Assembly (NCBI GenBank): GCA_036268995.1
Contig: DATATB010000102.1
Location: forward strand, 1 to 50,306
Direction: 5' to 3'
Origin: DATATB01 sp036268995
GTDB taxonomy: Bacteria; Planctomycetota; Planctomycetia; Pirellulales; PNKZ01
Length of the DNA stretch: 50,306 bases
Positions 34,955-43,316 of this stretch are shown here, piece after piece (the stretch's first letter is position 1; every line of letters begins with the position of its first letter). The notes under the pieces were generated by a model that was given only the letters and a program-made list of their open reading frames with translations, had not been told where the DNA came from and did not search any database. Made by a program: the position numbers and the translations under genes.

Positions 34955-35673
34955 ATACCTTGCCGGTTTCGGTTGATCAACTTCAACAGGATCGATCGTC
35001 GTATCTGGAGTCGTTCTACGGAATGCGTGCGCTCCAGCCGCTGCATCACGGTCGGCTTGTCTTTGAAGGCGCACGAACTGCTTGGACAACATCGCCTTGC
35101 CGAGAGCGTTTTGCTGGGCACCTTGAAGTCCACGGTAGACCAGAGAGCACCGATGTCTGGATACACCAAGTCGAAAACCGGAAGGATGCGACGCTTCCCG
35201 TCGTTCTAATTCTCGGGCTGGGCGGCTCCGGTAAGACATCGCTGGCGGGGGCGGGATGTTTCGCTCTGTTAGGCGAACACGCTGTTACGCCGACTATACA
35301 GGCTCAAACTTGCAAGACCGCAGACGCTCTCACAGCATGGATTACCAGCATTGATGCCACGTTTTCGCAATTGCGCAACAATCCGGCGATTCCCATGCTC
35401 GTGAGAACTAGGCTTGAGCGGCTCGCGGGGCGCCGCGAGCCGACAAGTCCAATTACGATCAATATGCCGCTTTGCATGAAAATCTTCGGAGGGGGATTGT
35501 CCACCGGAGGCGGATCGATTAGCGGCTGGTCGCGCGTTCCGGCCGAACTGGTCGGCGACCAGCGACTTAGTCTGGACACAGAGCCCGAATGGGACCCGGT
35601 TTATGCCGATGCCGGGCGCTTGGTTACGGATTATTTCAACGAGTCGCCCGATGCCAATTCTGAGGGCCGCTGA
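34936..35673 (+). CDS. Unknown protein B of island operon, with Walker A-like loop
   Basis: 245 aa; ATG 34936 inside the end of the previous gene, GGAGCGAG just upstream. Residues about 88-100 (VVLILGLGGSGKTSLAGAG) match a Walker A P-loop after a hydrophobic strand, but I find no Walker B (hydrophobics then DE), so NTPase activity is uncertain. A glycine-rich stretch follows near 185-200 (FGGGLSTGGGSISGW). No other motif. It overlaps the next gene by 23 bases. Its role is unknown. Confidence 0.6.
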   Translation: MEFHDVNTLPVSVDQLQQDRSSYLESFYGMRALQPLHHGRLVFEGARTAWTTSPCRERFAGHLEVHGRPESTDVWIHQVENRKDATLPVVLILGLGGSGKTSLAGAGCFALLGEHAVTPTIQAQTCKTADALTAWITSIDATFSQLRNNPAIPMLVRTRLERLAGRREPTSPITINMPLCMKIFGGGLSTGGGSISGWSRVPAELVGDQRLSLDTEPEWDPVYADAGRLVTDYFNESPDANSEGR

Positions 35674-36403
35674 CCCAGCGTCGCCGCTGAGTCAGGGTGA
35701 TGTACTGCAAAACGTCCCCCTCTTCGCTACTGGCCGAGACTGGGGAGGCGGCAAGGCCGCTTCAGAGAAGACTGAGCACGATATGTGCTTGATCCTGTCG
35801 CGGCCATGTGCCATTGCGCACAAACCAACCTGCATTGCGGCAGCCGTGACGCGAAAGTCGGAAGACCCACCAGGCCAAGCCGGCGAGTCATTCGAAAAGG
35901 CCCGATCTTTCTTAGACCAGATTCGTGATGGCGATCGCGCCCCCGATCGCTTTTACCTTGGAGCGATACCTGGCGCTGCGCCGGGAAGGTATTATGCCAA
36001 TTTTGATTCGATCCACACGTTGGCGCTGCCAGATCCTGATAGTGCGAAGGCATATCGTATCGCAACGCTTGAACCTGACTTCCAAAGGGACTTGCATTTT
36101 CGACTTTTCGGGGCGTTCGCTCGGCTCGGCTTTGATGATCATGGCTGGCTAACCGACCAAGATCTGGACTGGCTCCTTGCGATTGGCGAGCACGAGGTCG
36201 CCAAAAAAACAACTGAGCTCGCGGAGGTCCGCGCGGCACTTGCATCACAGCACGCCAGCGGCGCTGTCGTCGCGAAAGCAAAAGAACACGAAGGCCGCGC
36301 AAAACGTCGCGATGCTCTACAGGCCGAAATCAATACGCTTGAGCTCAAATTGCAGCCTTACCGCGCGGAGCATGCTCGCCGTGGCCAGCAACCATTCGCT
36401 TAA
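35651..36403 (+). CDS. Unknown protein C of island operon
   Basis: 250 aa from ATG 35651. The N-terminal part has SPLSQGDVLQNVPLFATG and DMCLILSRPCAIAH. A 'GDV... LSRPCAI' pairing vaguely resembles families with an SQxCD motif found in accessory regions, but the match is weak. The middle has FARLGFDDHGWLTDQDLDWLL. The last 70 residues are a charged coiled coil (KAKEHEGRAKRRDALQAEIN), suggesting self-association. Last gene of the operon; a heptamer repeat lies 30 bases after the stop. Confidence 0.6.
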   Translation: MPILRAADPASPLSQGDVLQNVPLFATGRDWGGGKAASEKTEHDMCLILSRPCAIAHKPTCIAAAVTRKSEDPPGQAGESFEKARSFLDQIRDGDRAPDRFYLGAIPGAAPGRYYANFDSIHTLALPDPDSAKAYRIATLEPDFQRDLHFRLFGAFARLGFDDHGWLTDQDLDWLLAIGEHEVAKKTTELAEVRAALASQHASGAVVAKAKEHEGRAKRRDALQAEINTLELKLQPYRAEHARRGQQPFA

Positions 36404-36432
36404 AGTCTCCAACTGACCCGCACTAGGCAGCG

Positions 36433-36454
36433 GGTGTCAGTGACACCTGACACC
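36433..36454. repeat. TGACACC heptamer pair with inverted copy
   Basis: TGACACC TGACACC (36441-36454) is preceded by the inverted heptamer GGTGTCA (36433-36439). It follows the end of the island operon by about 30 bases. Confidence 0.65.
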
Positions 36455-36570
36455 GACAGCAACAGCCCGCTTTTACTCCCTCGATGCCAACACGGCAAAT
36501 CTGCGGAAAGCCCAGAAAAACCCGTCTGAAATGCCGATTTCGACTCACTGTTGCTGCGGCATGCAGACTC

Positions 36571-36609
36571 TTATGACTCCCCTGCTCTAACCGACTGAGC
36601 TACGGGCCC
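36571..36609 (-). pseudogene. tRNA(CAT) 5'-half remnant (attachment-site scar)
   Basis: 39 nt covering acceptor 5' strand, D arm and anticodon stem 5' strand and loop to TCATAA. It matches the intact tRNA at 32235-32308 with two differences (T to C in the D loop, C to G before the anticodon), then diverges. The 3' half is missing, so it is not functional. Confidence 0.75.
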
Positions 36610-36782
36610 GAAGGCTTACGATCTTACCGCGTGCCACGCCGGTTTCCCATTGCTACGTCTTTCCAACCGATTGCCAGAATCGGGACCGAACGTTTGCCGC
36701 CACGGCCGTTGAGCCGGCCTTCCGATCGCGATAGAGTGGCGGAAGTGGGAATCGGCCGGCTCGGGCCCCGTTGCAAAGGCAA

Positions 36783-39011
36783 ATGGACTTGGAACAGATT
36801 CGGTCGATCATTCGCCAATATTGGGGCTACGACGAGTTTCGGCCGTTGCAGGCCGAGGCGATGCAGGCCGTGCTCGATGGCCGCGATTCGCTGGTCGTGC
36901 TGCCCACCGGCGGCGGCAAGTCGCTCTGCTTCCAGGCTCCGGCTATGCACATGAGCGGGCTGGCCCTGGTGATCTCGCCGCTGATCTCGCTGATGAAGGA
37001 CCAGGTCGACGCACTCAAGGCTTGCGGCGTGCCGGCCGCTTGCGTCAACAGCACGCTTTCGCCTGCCGAGCGGCGGCAAGTGGCCGACGACGTGCGCCAG
37101 GGCCGGCTCAAGCTGCTGTATTTGGCGCCCGAGCGGCTGATGAGCGGGCCGACGTTTGAATTCCTGCAGGGCGTGAAGCTTTCGTTCGTGGCCGTGGACG
37201 AGGCGCACTGCATCAGCCAGTGGGGGCATGACTTTAGGCCCGAATACCGCTCGCTCAGCGTGCTCAAAGAAGCGTTCGGCGGGATCGGCATCCACTCATA
37301 TACGGCCACCGCGACGCCCCGCGTGCGCGATGATATTGTCTCGCAATTGCGACTGGCCGATCCGCACGTGCTGGTCGGCTCGTTCGACCGCCCGAACTTG
37401 GTGTATCGCGTTTTTCGCCGCGACGAGCTGCTGCGGCAGGTCGGCGAGGTCATCGAGCGGCATCGCGACGAGTCGGGCATTATCTATTGCATCCGCCGCG
37501 CCGACGTCGATTCGCTGTGTGCCGCGCTGTGCGACCTGGGCCACCGGGCTCTCCCTTATCACGCCGGCATGGCCGACGAAGACCGCCGCCGCAATCAAGA
37601 CGCGTTCATCAACGATCAGGCCCGAATCATCGTGGCCACCGTGGCTTTTGGCATGGGCATCGACAAGTCCGACGTGCGCTACGTGATTCACGCCGGGGCT
37701 CCCAAGTCGCTCGAGAGCTATCAGCAGGAAAGCGGCCGCGCCGGTCGTGACGGGCTCGAGGCCGAATGCAACTTGTTTTATACGGCCGCCGATTTCGTCA
37801 CCTGGCGGCGACTGCAACAGGACTCCAATCCGCAGGCCGTGCAAGCCAGCAATGAGCTGCTGGCCGGAATCGAAAAGTTCTGCGCCACCATCCACTGCCG
37901 GCATCGGGCGATCCTGGATTATTTTGGCCAGGAACTGGACCCAGGCAAATGCGACGCCTGCGATGTCTGCCTCAACGAACTGGAATTCGTCGCCGACTCG
38001 CTAGTGATTGCACAGAAGATTCTCTCCTGTGTGCTGCGCGTGAAGGAACGGTTCGGAGCGGCTTATGTCTCGCAAGTGCTGGTCGGCTCGCGCGAGCAGC
38101 GCATCGTCGGCGAAGGGCACGATCAGCTCAGCACGCACGGCATCCTGGCCGAGCACAGCCGCCAGAATGTCCGCGCCTGGATCGAGCAATTGACCGAGCA
38201 GCAGTTCCTGGGCAAAGGCGAATTCGACGTGCTGCACGTCACGCCCAGCGGCCGGCAATTGCTCCGCGGCGAGATCACTCCGCAGCTCTTAAAGCCTTCG
38301 GCCCAGCCACGGCGAGCCGCGCAGGTGGAAGTCGATGCTTGGGAAGGCGTCGACCGCGGCCTGTTCGAAGCGCTGCGGACCTTGCGCCGTCAGAAGGCCG
38401 ATGAGAGCGGGCTGCCGCCCTTCATCATTTTTTCCGATGTCACGCTGCGCGACATGGCCCGGCGCCGGCCCAGCACGCGCGAGGGCCTGCTGGCCGTGCA
38501 AGGCGTCGGCGCGACCAAGTGCGAGCAGTATGCCGCCGAGTTCCTGCCGGCCATCGTCGACTACTGCCAGCGCCACGAATTGGCCACCGACGTGGACGCG
38601 CCCCGGCCGGCTCGCTCGCGACCGGCCGCTGGGTCCCGCCCGCCCAATGCGATCAAGCGGCAGGCGTTCGAACTGTTCAGCCAAGGGCAATCGCTGGAAG
38701 ACGTCGCTCGCAGCATTGGCCGGGCCCAGTCGACGACCGTGCAATACTTGTCCGAATACTTGCAGCAGCACTGCGTCTGCGATCCGGCTCCCTGGGTCGG
38801 CGAGGCACTCTTCGATCGCATCCGCCAAGCCGCGGAAGAAACAGGCTTAGAACGTCTCAAGCCGGTCTTCGAAAAGCTCGGCGGCAGCGTTTCGTACGAC
38901 CAGATTCGCATTGCCCTCACCTGCCTGGCCAACGCCGCCCCAGCCGATTCAGCCGCTAGGCGCGAAACATTGCCCAGCCAGGCCGTTCCGAGCGAATATG
39001 CCGACGGGTGA
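36783..39011 (+). CDS. recQ: ATP-dependent DNA helicase RecQ
   Basis: 742 aa from ATG 36783; a TTG at 36771 is an alternative. Helicase domain 1: FRPLQAEAM, LPTGGGKSLCFQ (Walker A), VDEAHCISQWGHDFRPEY (DEAH), TATATP. Domain 2: SGIIYC, VATVAFGMGIDKSDVRYVIH, ESYQQESGRAGRDG. Then the RQC zinc site (CDACDVC), winged helix, and an HRDC domain (ALRTLRRQKADESGLPPFIIF). The C-terminus adds a helix-turn-helix-like segment (SQGQSLEDVARSIGRAQSTTVQYLSEYL), seen in some long RecQ proteins. It unwinds DNA 3'-5' in recombination and repair. It sits between the putative island and the prophage. Confidence 0.96.
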   Translation: MDLEQIRSIIRQYWGYDEFRPLQAEAMQAVLDGRDSLVVLPTGGGKSLCFQAPAMHMSGLALVISPLISLMKDQVDALKACGVPAACVNSTLSPAERRQVADDVRQGRLKLLYLAPERLMSGPTFEFLQGVKLSFVAVDEAHCISQWGHDFRPEYRSLSVLKEAFGGIGIHSYTATATPRVRDDIVSQLRLADPHVLVGSFDRPNLVYRVFRRDELLRQVGEVIERHRDESGIIYCIRRADVDSLCAALCDLGHRALPYHAGMADEDRRRNQDAFINDQARIIVATVAFGMGIDKSDVRYVIHAGAPKSLESYQQESGRAGRDGLEAECNLFYTAADFVTWRRLQQDSNPQAVQASNELLAGIEKFCATIHCRHRAILDYFGQELDPGKCDACDVCLNELEFVADSLVIAQKILSCVLRVKERFGAAYVSQVLVGSREQRIVGEGHDQLSTHGILAEHSRQNVRAWIEQLTEQQFLGKGEFDVLHVTPSGRQLLRGEITPQLLKPSAQPRRAAQVEVDAWEGVDRGLFEALRTLRRQKADESGLPPFIIFSDVTLRDMARRRPSTREGLLAVQGVGATKCEQYAAEFLPAIVDYCQRHELATDVDAPRPARSRPAAGSRPPNAIKRQAFELFSQGQSLEDVARSIGRAQSTTVQYLSEYLQQHCVCDPAPWVGEALFDRIRQAAEETGLERLKPVFEKLGGSVSYDQIRIALTCLANAAPADSAARRETLPSQAVPSEYADG

Positions 39012-39091
39012 ACGCCCGTTTCGCCCCCATTCGCGTGTGGCACCTTTGCAAAACCCATCGCGGGGGGCATCGGGCGCCAAACCGACTCTCG

Positions 39092-40510
39092 CTATACTAC
39101 TTCTGCCGAGCCGACCGCTTCGGCACTCACTTCAACGCGCCCGTAGCTCAATCGGATAGAGCAGCGGACTTCTAATCCGCAGGTTGCTGGTTCGATTCCA
39201 GCCGGGCGTGCTTCTGAATTGTCGTGACAACTAGGGACAGGCGATGCCAAGTACAAGTCCGAAACGGGTTTACGCTCCCCATCGTCGGCCGAATCGCCGT
39301 CTGCCATTGTGACAGCCAATGCCACGGAATGACACTCCACGACGACGGGTTGTGTCAAATTTTGTGTCAAATTTACTGCCCAAGATTCGACCGGCAAAGC
39401 GGGCAGTTTTGCCAGTGCGTCCCGCTTATCGGGGCCGACCAAATGCGAGTAGCGGTCAAGCGTTAGGGTGATCGTGGAATGCCGGGCCAGAACCTGCATC
39501 ATCTTCGCCGTGACGTTGTTTCGGGCCATGTTCGTGATGTATTGGTGCCGAAGCGCGTGAAAGTCGAAATAGCACCCGGCATCAAGGTAGGGGATTTGGG
39601 CGGCTTGCAGGTCTGGCCGAAGCATGCCGGCGGGGTCTTCGCTCCACGTACCCGGCCATAGGATCCCCGTCCGGCCGGGTAGCCAGGCCGTCAGCAAATG
39701 AATCAGATCGGCCGGCAACGGCTGGTAAACCTCTTTCCGGTTCTTGGTGTAGGCGGCTTGAACGAGCACCAGCCCGGCCGCCAAGTCGAACGATTCGGCC
39801 GTCAGCGAGGCCAGTTCGCCCGCCCGCAAGCCGGTATAGCATGCGGTGGCGTAGAGCATTCCACGATCGACGGCGGACATGCCACGATAAGGCTGGCCAA
39901 GCCACGTAGCTTCAATCAGCCGAACGAACTGATCGGGGTCGATGGCACGGCGTTTCCGCCGCTTGTCGGCCTCTGCACTCAGCGGCTTAAAGCCGCTTAG
40001 CGGGTTGATTTCGGCCCGTTCTGCCTCGACAAGCCAAGCCATGAAGCTTTTGAGGCTGGCCCCGTAATAATTTGACGTTTTGACGCCGAATTCCTTGGCC
40101 TCACGCTGTTCAAGCAGCCAGCTTTTCAGCGATTCGAGATTGACGCTTTGCACCCGTTCAAAGCCGCATCCCGCAATCATCGCTTTGATGCGGTTTTCAG
40201 TCTGCTTGACGTGCTTCGGACAGTCATTTTCGGCTTGTAGGTGACGAACGTATGCCGACAAATGATCGGTCAACGGCGTTTTCCGGTGCTCTAAAAAGCC
40301 GTCGCTGGCCCCTTTTTCAAGCTTGCTGGCTAGCTGCTCGGATTTGCTCTTATCAGTGTAGCCCGGTCGCCGTTGGGTTTTGCCTTTGGCATTGACCCAT
40401 TGAACCGTCCATCGCTTCGCTTCGACGATGACGGGGTTACCGTGCTTGTCCAGTTTCGGATTGCCCTGCTTATCTTTGACCGTACGTCGCCTCTTGAACA
40501 CGCTAGCCAT
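39092..40510 (-). CDS. Phage tyrosine integrase, frame runs through tRNA-Arg
   Basis: 472 aa; ATG 40510 after AGGGG, eight bases inside the HTH gene end. An N-terminal SAM-like DNA-binding domain (about 75-165) and a catalytic domain with Arg229 (TGLRAGE), His318xxArg321 (FHALRHQY), His344 (LARHST) and Tyr354 (LDRYSHL). Family function: site-specific integration and excision. The last 40 residues are odd: residues about 434-458 (RPAGIEPATCGLEVRCS) are antisense to the tRNA, and the final 14 are host sequence, so this C-terminus exists only in the integrated state. In the phage circle it would differ. The stop TAG (39092-39094) overlaps the tRNA -10 box. Confidence 0.93.
   Translation of the reverse strand: MASVFKRRRTVKDKQGNPKLDKHGNPVIVEAKRWTVQWVNAKGKTQRRPGYTDKSKSEQLASKLEKGASDGFLEHRKTPLTDHLSAYVRHLQAENDCPKHVKQTENRIKAMIAGCGFERVQSVNLESLKSWLLEQREAKEFGVKTSNYYGASLKSFMAWLVEAERAEINPLSGFKPLSAEADKRRKRRAIDPDQFVRLIEATWLGQPYRGMSAVDRGMLYATACYTGLRAGELASLTAESFDLAAGLVLVQAAYTKNRKEVYQPLPADLIHLLTAWLPGRTGILWPGTWSEDPAGMLRPDLQAAQIPYLDAGCYFDFHALRHQYITNMARNNVTAKMMQVLARHSTITLTLDRYSHLVGPDKRDALAKLPALPVESWAVNLTQNLTQPVVVECHSVALAVTMADGDSADDGERKPVSDLYLASPVPSCHDNSEARPAGIEPATCGLEVRCSIRLSYGRVEVSAEAVGSAEVV
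39137..39210 (+). tRNA. tRNA-Arg (TCT)
   Basis: Cloverleaf complete: acceptor GCGCCCG/CGGGCGT (one G-U), D arm GCTC/GAGC, anticodon stem GCGGA/TCCGC around CTTCTAA, T arm GCTGG/CCAGC. CCA not encoded. TATACT at 39093-39098 is a plausible -10 box. The 3' end is the integration site of the adjacent prophage. Confidence 0.94.
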
Positions 40511-40688
40511 GTTGTTTCCCCTGGGGTGCTAAATCAATCATGGCTCCGATATCGTCCGCACGCCAGCGAGTAGCCGCACCGATTTTGATCGGCCCGGGTA
40601 TCGCGCCGGTCGAAACCAAGCGCCAGACGGTCCGCACGGATATGCGCAACAATTCGGCCACGTCTTTCGCGGTGAGTAGTTTTGTCAT
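40503..40688 (-). CDS. Excisionase-like helix-turn-helix protein
   Basis: 61 aa. LTAKDVAELLRISVRTVWRLVSTGAIPGPIKI followed by WRADDI is the MerR/Xis-type winged-helix pattern used by excisionases and small regulators. It overlaps the integrase start, which fits a xis-int pair controlling excision. Confidence 0.85.
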   Translation of the reverse strand: MTKLLTAKDVAELLRISVRTVWRLVSTGAIPGPIKIGAATRWRADDIGAMIDLAPQGKQHG

Positions 40689-40697
40689 AAATGAAAA

Positions 40698-40728
40698 CGC
40701 CCCGCCCGCAACTTGCGCGGACGGGGCG
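40698..40728 (-). terminator. Rho-independent terminator after the 40746-41075 gene
   Basis: CGCCCCG (40698-40704) pairs with CGGGGCG (40722-40728), with an inner CCGC/GCGG pairing. On the minus strand it is followed by TTTTCATTT. Confidence 0.65.
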
Positions 40729-40745
40729 AACCTTACTTTTGGCTA

Positions 40746-41075
40746 TTAGACGCCAAGGGCGCCTTTGATGAACCCTTCGAGGTAATCGGGATCGTCCAGG
40801 TTGGCGACTTCTCCGGTGATTTTGTTCCAGAAGCCACGACACAACGGATGGGAGTCACCACGGCCTGTAACCCACCCCGCAATAAATCCCTTTGGCTCTT
40901 CGCCCACTTCCTTAACATTCGCGCACCACGCCGCAAAGCTTGGCAACCGGACCGACCGTAAGGCATAGAACTGCCGCAGCCGCCGAAGCTGGCCTTTCGT
41001 CGCATGTCCATTACTCCAGGCATTGCCATCGACGTGACCGGCTGCCTCGATTTCGTTTTGCACTGTCGAGTTCAT
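40746..41075 (-). CDS. Phage early protein, unknown function
   Basis: 109 aa from ATG 41075, with TCAGG about nine bases upstream; an earlier ATG lacks a site. Basic N-terminal half (KGQLRRLRQFYALRSV), then an aromatic-rich part (WVTGRGDSHPLCRGFWNKI) and an acidic end. No recognised family; followed by a terminator. Confidence 0.65.
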   Translation of the reverse strand: MNSTVQNEIEAAGHVDGNAWSNGHATKGQLRRLRQFYALRSVRLPSFAAWCANVKEVGEEPKGFIAGWVTGRGDSHPLCRGFWNKITGEVANLDDPDYLEGFIKGALGV

Positions 41076-41154
41076 TTGTGTTGACCTGAGAAGTAAGGTT
41101 TTGCCGGCCACAAGCGGCCGTTATGCACGGATAACGTAGCGAACCGCCGATTCA

Positions 41155-41409
41155 TTACACGATCTTTTTCTTTTTCTTCGGCGAGACTTTGGCAACCGGC
41201 ATGTCTAGTTGCATCATAAATCCTTCCCGGAGTATGACATCGCCAAGAATGTTGTGGGCAGCTTGATTAAGCACGAACATATCGGCCACAGTCCAGCCGC
41301 CATCGGGCATGCGGATTGCTTCGCCTTTTAGCAACGCCGCCTGAAACCGGGATATGCGCTTTTTGAATGCGGGTGTTTTGATTTGATTGCATAAACCCAT
41401 CGCGCCCAT
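41155..41409 (-). CDS. Phage early protein, unknown function
   Basis: 84 aa from ATG 41409, preceded by AGGGGGAG at ideal spacing. Ends in a strongly basic tail (SPKKKKKIV). It contains WTVADMFVLNQAAHNILGDVIL, probably helical. No known family. Likely first gene of the leftward early operon; the rightward operon starts 233 bases away. Confidence 0.65.
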   Translation of the reverse strand: MGAMGLCNQIKTPAFKKRISRFQAALLKGEAIRMPDGGWTVADMFVLNQAAHNILGDVILREGFMMQLDMPVAKVSPKKKKKIV

Positions 41410-41642
41410 CGTGACTCCCCCTGAATGAATGTTGTTTGCTGCCCTCTGCAATGATTACGTCAGATAGCGGCAATTCATTACGCGAAATGGCCTGATCTAT
41501 CGCCAAATGGCATTTCACGGGCTTTGTCGTGTCGCGATTAGCCCTGATCGTAGTGGCTGTAGCGAAAGGTCAAAGCGTCTGATATGCCGTAAAACAGGGC
41601 ATTTTGGCGCCCGGCAGAACTCCCACAACGTAGGCTTTCAAC

Positions 41643-41849
41643 ATGACACGAGACCCGCAAGACATTGCATCCGACCGAGAGCAATACAACCGCATTATGG
41701 CCATGCTGCTACCCGATGAGCGCGTGCTAGTGAGCGGCGCATCAGACACGGACATTGCAGCGCAACTAGGACTAACCGTCAATAACGTGCGGGTAAAAAG
41801 AAAACGGCTGCTCGATAGCCTGAGAAAAGCGCTTTGGCAAGCTGCCTGA
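41643..41849 (+). CDS. Small sigma-region-4/LuxR-like HTH protein
   Basis: 68 aa. SDTDIAAQLGLTVNNVRVKRKRLL is a helix-turn-helix like the C-terminal DNA-binding part of sigma factors or LuxR regulators; no other sigma domain is present. Probably a phage regulator. First gene of a short rightward operon. Confidence 0.65.
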   Translation: MTRDPQDIASDREQYNRIMAMLLPDERVLVSGASDTDIAAQLGLTVNNVRVKRKRLLDSLRKALWQAA

Positions 41850-41880
41850 CCTATACTTTTAATAGAGGGAGACAACAAAC

Positions 41881-42156
41881 ATGAAAACGCTAATCGCATT
41901 TCTGATCCTGGCCACCCCGGCAGCCGCCGCCAACTATTCCACGGGCGGCCAAGTTGTCTGGACCCCAAACGGGGCCTATCAGCAGTCCAATATCCCGGGA
42001 ATGCTCGTCCCGCTGGTGCCGTCATTCCAAGCGAATCAGCCGGCCCCGTCCTACGCACCACCGCTAAGCCGCTATAGCGGCGATAGGGTCTATCGCCGGG
42101 CCAATGTCTATTCCGGCACGCACTCGACCGGCTGGAATCATCGGCATGGCATCTGA
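41881..42156 (+). CDS. Small exported phage protein
   Basis: 91 aa; GGGAG before the ATG. Signal peptide TLIAFLILATPAAA, cleavage likely at AAA-NYS. The mature part is rich in Pro, Tyr, Ser and Asn, without cysteine. Could be a moron-type secreted protein; function unknown. Confidence 0.7.
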   Translation: MKTLIAFLILATPAAAANYSTGGQVVWTPNGAYQQSNIPGMLVPLVPSFQANQPAPSYAPPLSRYSGDRVYRRANVYSGTHSTGWNHRHGI

Positions 42157-42316
42157 CGACGGATTGGAAGAGTGGTTGAGCATCGACCCTGACGATATCC
42201 CAGACGCGATGGCCTTTGCCGAAGGCGACAAGCCGCCAAGCCGCAAGTCGCCGTGGCCGCTGGCTATGGCACTGCTGGCTATGGTCGGCTTTATCGCGTG
42301 GTGGCTACTCAAATAA
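42146..42316 (+). CDS. Small membrane protein, coupled to exported protein
   Basis: 56 aa, ATG 42146 overlapping the previous stop by 11 bases. Acidic N-terminus (MASDDGLEEWLSIDPDD) and a C-terminal membrane span (WPLAMALLAMVGFIAWWLL). The shape fits a tail-anchored protein or a small lysis-related protein; not proven. Confidence 0.6.
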   Translation: MASDDGLEEWLSIDPDDIPDAMAFAEGDKPPSRKSPWPLAMALLAMVGFIAWWLLK

Positions 42317-42353
42317 AAAAGCCCCGCTCGGCTTTCGCCGGGCGGGGCTTTTT
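42316..42353. terminator. Bidirectional Rho-independent terminator
   Basis: AAAAAGCCCCGC (42316-42327) pairs with GCGGGGCTTTTT (42342-42353). Strong GC stem with A-run and T-run on both sides, placed between two converging operons. Confidence 0.88.
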
Positions 42354-42373
42354 GCTTGCGCTGTATTGATTCG

Positions 42374-43294
42374 TTAGCCTTCGATGTAGCTTGCAAACGT
42401 GACTAGCCCATTCGGCTGCCCACCCGATGCGCTGCCCAGCGTCGTGAAGAACAAGCCGCATTGCGACGGGCCGGCGGATAGCCAATCAGTTCTTGAGACG
42501 GAAAAGCTGGTATTCCAGTTGTACCCATCATGGCTGAAGCTGAAGGTCAAGGTGCTTGACCCATCGTCTTCGGCCTTTAGCCACAGATAGGGGGCATTGC
42601 ACCAGACAAAATTCTGCGTGTAATTTGCCGACTCCGACGTGTTGCTACTCATCTTGGACGTAGCCAGGTTAAAGCCGCCCGTATCTGAGAGGAAGAACGA
42701 ATGCGAGACGCTCATCCCTGACCCATCGGCCAGCAGCAAACCGGCCCAGAACCCTACGTCGGCGGCCGACTGAAACGAAAACTGCAATGCGGTGACCACC
42801 GAAAACGGTGCGCTAATCGACCGCAACAGTGTGACGAATTGGAAACCGGAACTCTGCGCAGGATAGAAACCAAGAAGGGTGCCATCCGGCCCGTCGGTAA
42901 CCGTCGCCCCGGTAACCCCGTTCGTCACGGTAAACGATGCCGAAGTGAGCGCGTTGCCGCTTGCATCCAATAGCCGGCCGACTGGCGGACCGCCGGTCAA
43001 GCGCTGGTGATTAAGATCCGCAGCCCAGCGGGCGAGCGAACCGCTAGTAAGGATCGACGAAACGGTTGCCCCCGACGTATGTGACGCTGCGGTCGTCGAT
43101 TCGTACCCCCTCACAACTGTGAAGACGTTAGACGATACTCCGGTCACCAGCATGATTTCCGAATCGACGAGCAACCTAAAATTGCCACTCGCCGGAAATG
43201 ACGATGCCGACGTTACCGTGAGCGTAGTCACCGAACTGTTGATCGTGTATTCAAGGGTGTTGGTCGAATTGTTGTGGAATAGCTCTCTTGTCAC
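42374..43294 (-). CDS. Phage tail/fibre-type structural protein
   Basis: 306 aa, GTG start with GAGGA upstream. Beta-rich, Ser/Thr/Gly-rich. The N-terminal 90 residues (SASSFPASGNFRLLVDSEIMLV, RGYESTTAASHTSGATV) resemble a short module found in phage tail and capsid-fibre proteins. The C-terminal half resembles a lectin-like sandwich. Directly follows the tape measure gene, as tail-tip genes do. Confidence 0.6.
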   Translation of the reverse strand: MTRELFHNNSTNTLEYTINSSVTTLTVTSASSFPASGNFRLLVDSEIMLVTGVSSNVFTVVRGYESTTAASHTSGATVSSILTSGSLARWAADLNHQRLTGGPPVGRLLDASGNALTSASFTVTNGVTGATVTDGPDGTLLGFYPAQSSGFQFVTLLRSISAPFSVVTALQFSFQSAADVGFWAGLLLADGSGMSVSHSFFLSDTGGFNLATSKMSSNTSESANYTQNFVWCNAPYLWLKAEDDGSSTLTFSFSHDGYNWNTSFSVSRTDWLSAGPSQCGLFFTTLGSASGGQPNGLVTFASYIEG

Positions 43295-43316
43295 GATGAA
43301 AAATCCTCAGTTGGGT

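Larger units (their letters stand above)
36404..36782. other. Intergenic region: heptamer repeat, tRNA remnant, upstream region of RecQ
   Basis: 379 bases. Contains the TGACACC repeat (36433-36454), the tRNA 5'-half remnant (36571-36609), and about 170 bases before the RecQ start with no clear promoter boxes. The RecQ promoter should lie here. Confidence 0.5.

Noticed and set aside
34936..35673. Calling protein B an ATPase
   Set aside because: The Walker A-like loop is convincing alone, but no Walker B or sensor motifs were found.
41452..41642. Phage operator/immunity region between divergent early genes
   Set aside because: A repressor gene and clear symmetric operator repeats were not found, so I do not annotate it as such.
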